Shown piece after piece: positions 41,116 through 43,073 of a stretch of DNA of 43,073 nucleotides (positions are counted from its first letter, which is position 1; every line of letters begins with the position of its first letter). The stretch covers positions 1-43,073 of the forward strand of contig JAAYTZ010000064.1 of NCBI GenBank assembly GCA_012517965.1. The letters run 5' to 3'. The notes below the pieces were generated by a model. It saw only the letters and a program-made list of their open reading frames with translations. It did not search any database and was not told the origin of the DNA. Source of the DNA: Propionibacterium sp. Its GTDB lineage: Bacteria; Actinomycetota; Actinomycetes; Propionibacteriales; Propionibacteriaceae. Both the position numbers and the translations under genes were made by a program.

Positions 41116-41276
41116 GTTTGGCCTAGTGGAAGCAGACTCTGTCGGCCCGGGCCGTCGACCGGTGCGCTCAGCCGGAACGCAAACCAGCGGGACAGGCTCG
41201 ACGGAAGGGGGCACCTCCCGGGGGCGCCGAGGGGAGCCGGCGGGGCGCTGAATGGCGCCCTCCATCGAAGGACGAC

Positions 41277-41282
41277 TACCAT
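41277..41282 (+). promoter_or_regulatory. -10 box TACCAT for tRNA-Arg
   Basis: TACCAT lies 33 bases before the mature tRNA 5' end and is the only good -10 match in the 200 bases upstream. Confidence 0.4.
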
Positions 41283-41315
41283 GGCAAGGCCCGCCGATCC
41301 CGTCGGCCGGCTCCC

Positions 41316-41391
41316 GGCCCCATAGCTCAGGGGATAGAGCAGAGGTTTCCTAAACCTTGTGTCGCAAGTTCGAATCTTGCTGGGGTCGCCA
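41316..41391 (+). tRNA. tRNA-Arg (anticodon CCT)
   Basis: A full cloverleaf: acceptor GGCCCCA/TGGGGTC, D stem GCTC/GAGC, anticodon arm GAGGT-TTCCTAA-ACCTT with CCT at 41349-41351, T arm GCAAG-TTCGAAT-CTTGC, discriminator G, and encoded CCA at 41389-41391. It reads AGG, a rare codon in such a GC-rich genome. Confidence 0.94.
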
Positions 41392-41540
41392 TCACTGACT
41401 AGCGTTTTGGCCGTTCGACAAGGCGCTTCTCCCCCAACCTGTTGGTCGCTCGTCGGAGGCAGGGATCCGCCGCCTTCGCCGGGTTGCCCTCTGACGGCCT
41501 TCCGGGTCCTGAGCAACCCAGGCGGCGGGACTGGTGGCGG

Positions 41541-42296
41541 TCAGATGATGACGTGGACCACCCATGCGAGCGCTGCCAACGCGAGCGCGGCCAGTGGCAT
41601 CACCAGCACCAACTGCAGTCGACCCGAAGACCCCCTCGCTGGTTCCTCACCCGGGGCGAGAATGGCGTCGTCGCCGGAATAGTCGAGCCAGTGGAGGACG
41701 GTGGAGGCGGCGATGAGTAGGACGCCAAGCCCCAGGAGCCCAGGCGCCGATGCTTTGAGCGCGACCCCTGGCAGTGCGAACAGGGCCAGCACGGAGACGG
41801 CAACCAGGACAGCGACGACCAGGCCTCCCACCCACATCTTGTTGAGCAGAAGGCGAAGCACGGTCTCGGGAGCGGCCAGCAAGGCGCCGACAGCCACCAA
41901 TAACACCGCAGCCCCCACCAGGACTCCGATCGTGATGACAGCAGGTTCCCCGGCCAACCAGGCACTGGTGGCGGGGCTGATGACGAGCAGCCCGATCAGA
42001 CCGAGAACTGAAGCGGCCATGAACGCTCGCGTCAACTTGCCGACCTTCTCGGCGCCCTCGGCAAGGTCGCGTGCGTAGGCGTTGGGATCCCCGAAGGCCT
42101 CCCGGGCACTCTCGCCGGACTCCGCGACGTGCGCCTCGACGGTGGCCAGCGCGTCACCAATGCGTCTTCCCGACACGCCCAGCAGACGCTGCTCCATGAC
42201 GAACGCGTCGGACCAGTCCCGTTCTACGCTCGGGGCCAGGTCGGCGGGGTTGCGGGGGGAGGAGTTCTGCCGGGATTCGCGGACGGCGTCGTTCAT
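41541..42296 (-). CDS. PadR-linked membrane protein (HAAS/DUF1700-like)
   Basis: A 251-residue protein. An ~90-residue cytoplasmic N-terminus (VERDWSDAFVMEQRLLGVSG, GDALATVEAHVAESGESARE in part, FGDPNAYARDLA) resembles the HAAS domain often encoded next to PadR regulators. Five predicted membrane helices follow at about 91-113, 121-143, 154-177, 185-203 and 226-249. It overlaps padR by four bases (42293-42296), so the two are one transcription unit. Function is unknown; in related operons such proteins are thought to act in envelope signalling. Confidence 0.8.
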   Translation of the reverse strand: MNDAVRESRQNSSPRNPADLAPSVERDWSDAFVMEQRLLGVSGRRIGDALATVEAHVAESGESAREAFGDPNAYARDLAEGAEKVGKLTRAFMAASVLGLIGLLVISPATSAWLAGEPAVITIGVLVGAAVLLVAVGALLAAPETVLRLLLNKMWVGGLVVAVLVAVSVLALFALPGVALKASAPGLLGLGVLLIAASTVLHWLDYSGDDAILAPGEEPARGSSGRLQLVLVMPLAALALAALAWVVHVII

Positions 42297-42649
42297 GATG
42301 TTGCCCCTTCATGGGAGAGCGCGCCGTCGGTCAGCGCGCGAGTGATCGTGGTGAACTGGGCCCAGTCGGCGGCTTGCTGACGGGCGGTGGCCCGACCCGA
42401 GTCGGTGAGGGCGAAGAACTTCCGGCCCGGGCCGCCGTCGCCGGGACGCCACTCGACCTCGACATGACCGGCCCGCTCAAGCCGGTCGAGGAGCGGGTAC
42501 AGGGTGCCGCCCTTGATCTCTCCCAGGCCAGCCGCGGTCAGGCGCTGGGTGATGGCGTAGCCATAGCTGGGCCCGTCGAGGAGGGCTCGCAACACACAGA
42601 CGCCCAGGACGCCGCGTAGCCACTCACTGGGCCACTGCGTTGGATTCAT
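42293..42649 (-). CDS. PadR-family transcriptional regulator
   Basis: A 118-residue PadR-type winged-helix repressor. It shows the family pattern LLDGPSYGYAITQRL for the recognition helix, GEIKGGTLYPLLDRLERAGHV for the wing and turn (shown in part), and GGPGRKFFALTDSGR for the wing end, with a short C-terminal dimerisation helix. Its ATG at 42649 lies six bases after TATGCT (minus strand), so the mRNA is leaderless. An 8-bp inverted repeat immediately upstream (42667-42691) suggests autorepression. It is co-transcribed with the membrane protein it overlaps. Confidence 0.92.
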   Translation of the reverse strand: MNPTQWPSEWLRGVLGVCVLRALLDGPSYGYAITQRLTAAGLGEIKGGTLYPLLDRLERAGHVEVEWRPGDGGPGRKFFALTDSGRATARQQAADWAQFTTITRALTDGALSHEGATS

Positions 42650-42655
42650 GCCTAG

Positions 42656-42661
42656 AGCATA
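42656..42661 (-). promoter_or_regulatory. -10 box TATGCT of a leaderless promoter for padR
   Basis: On the minus strand TATGCT-CTAGGC-ATG gives the six-base leaderless spacing to 42649. Confidence 0.6.
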
Positions 42662-42666
42662 CGCCT

Positions 42667-42691
42667 AACTAGTCAGGCGCGTGGACTAGTT
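42667..42691. promoter_or_regulatory. Candidate PadR operator: AACTAGTC-N9-GACTAGTT
   Basis: A perfect 8-bp inverted repeat (42667-42674 and 42684-42691) with each arm centred on ACTAGT, 17 bp from centre to centre. It covers the -35 region of the padR promoter and overlaps the end of the upstream membrane gene. Confidence 0.65.
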
Positions 42692-43064
42692 GGTCGAGCG
42701 TGTGACGGTGGCGTGTGAGCAGGTTTGGCGACCGCGATCCCTCAGATCGGCGGCGTTCTGGAACACCGCGACCACGACCAGGACGGCCGCGTAGTAGCCG
42801 ACCAGGAGGCGAGGCGCGTGGCGGACCCTCACCATCGCGAGGAGGGGCCATGACCACCAGGAGCAGCTTGGCCACCGGCAGCAACGCCGGGATCGGGATC
42901 GCGTTGACCAGCGGGTTCGCCAGAACCTCCTGGATCAGGGCAGAGGTGTCCTGACCGAGAACAGGATGGCCGTCCAGCAGCGAAGGGATCCCCACGACCG
43001 CGAAGATGGCGCCGACCGGGATGAGCCAGACCCGGCGACGGCTACCAGTGTTGCCGACGTTCAC
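42686..43064 (-). pseudogene. Small membrane protein gene with an internal frameshift
   Basis: The first frame starts at GTG 43064 (MNVGNTGSRRRVWLIPVG) and gives hydrophobic helices around AIFAVVGIPSLL and IPIPALLPVAKLLLVVMA. It then turns into a Pro/Arg-rich run. Skipping one base in the CCCC run near 42850-42855 restores a membrane protein: LLAMVRVRHAPRLLVGYYAA, VLVVVAVFQNAADL, ending at TAG 42686-42688. So the gene is probably about 125 residues and is broken by one base, or the run is a sequencing error. The start overlaps a TGA, probably the stop of an upstream gene beyond the window. Function unknown. Confidence 0.65.
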
Positions 43065-43073
43065 TGTGTCATC

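Noticed and set aside
41013-41516. Open frame antisense to tRNA-Arg (167 codons)
   Set aside because: Its central part is simply the translated antisense of the tRNA, a well-known spurious ORF type.
1-43073. CRISPR arrays, insertion sequences, rRNA genes or phage genes
   Set aside because: No regularly spaced repeat array, transposase or integrase motif, rRNA segment or phage structural gene was seen on either strand.

Overview
The window is high-GC bacterial chromosome, clearly actinobacterial. Supporting signs are GTG starts, 4-base start/stop overlaps, an actinobacterial protein O-mannosyltransferase beside rsmI, a DUF222/HNH protein, a Glp (MoeA-like)/RimJ/GlpR(SepX) block, and many leaderless genes with a TANNNT -10 box six bases before the start codon. 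A facultatively anaerobic member of the Propionibacteriales would fit, but the species cannot be fixed from sequence alone.

Layout. 1-2665: 3' end of a Wadjet-type plasmid-defence operon (partial jetC, whole jetD). 2674-5094: CorA magnesium transporter and a DUF4143 AAA ATPase with a three-copy 22-bp-period repeat over its promoter. 5178-17795: mostly housekeeping genes: tRNA-Gln, a TetR regulator, tatD-rsmA-ispE, a membrane-anchored molybdopterin oxidoreductase, rsmI divergent from the mannosyltransferase, a uracil permease, a Tag-like DNA glycosylase, carbamate kinase and a zinc-ribbon/SPOR-like membrane protein. 17895-21044: a single 1049-residue protein that joins both halves of an Nfn-type flavin/iron-sulfur oxidoreductase to a rubredoxin-like zinc ribbon and a rubrerythrin-like diiron domain. 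21061-24011: VOC protein, DUF2871 membrane protein and a NarL-type two-component system.

24141-34819 is an accessory (defence) island. It holds a GIY-YIG/DUF4357 nuclease, hsdR, a DUF222/HNH protein, a Fic-family remnant, hsdS-hsdM (type I restriction-modification, split by the DUF222 gene) and a divergent HTH antitoxin/PIN toxin pair. It abuts tRNA-Ala at 35054.

35220-40352 resembles the mycobacterial Rv0996-Rv0985c neighbourhood as I remember it: glpR/sepX, a frameshifted rimJ-like acetyltransferase gene, a degenerate MoeA (Glp), 5-formyltetrahydrofolate cyclo-ligase, an FmdB/Ruc-type zinc ribbon, a SAF-domain protein and MscL. galU is missing, and glp and the cyclo-ligase gene diverge from only 18 bp. 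40451-43073 carries a hypothetical gene, a structured non-coding stretch, tRNA-Arg, a PadR regulator with its membrane partner, and a frameshifted membrane gene at the edge.

The strongest candidate for something undescribed is the four-module protein at 17895-21044, a predicted self-contained NAD(P)H-to-peroxide/oxygen electron chain. Secondary items are the DUF4143 operator array, the symmetric 18-bp divergent promoter, the mutually exclusive hairpins at 41046-41115 and the over-represented heptamer GGACGCC/GGCGTCC.
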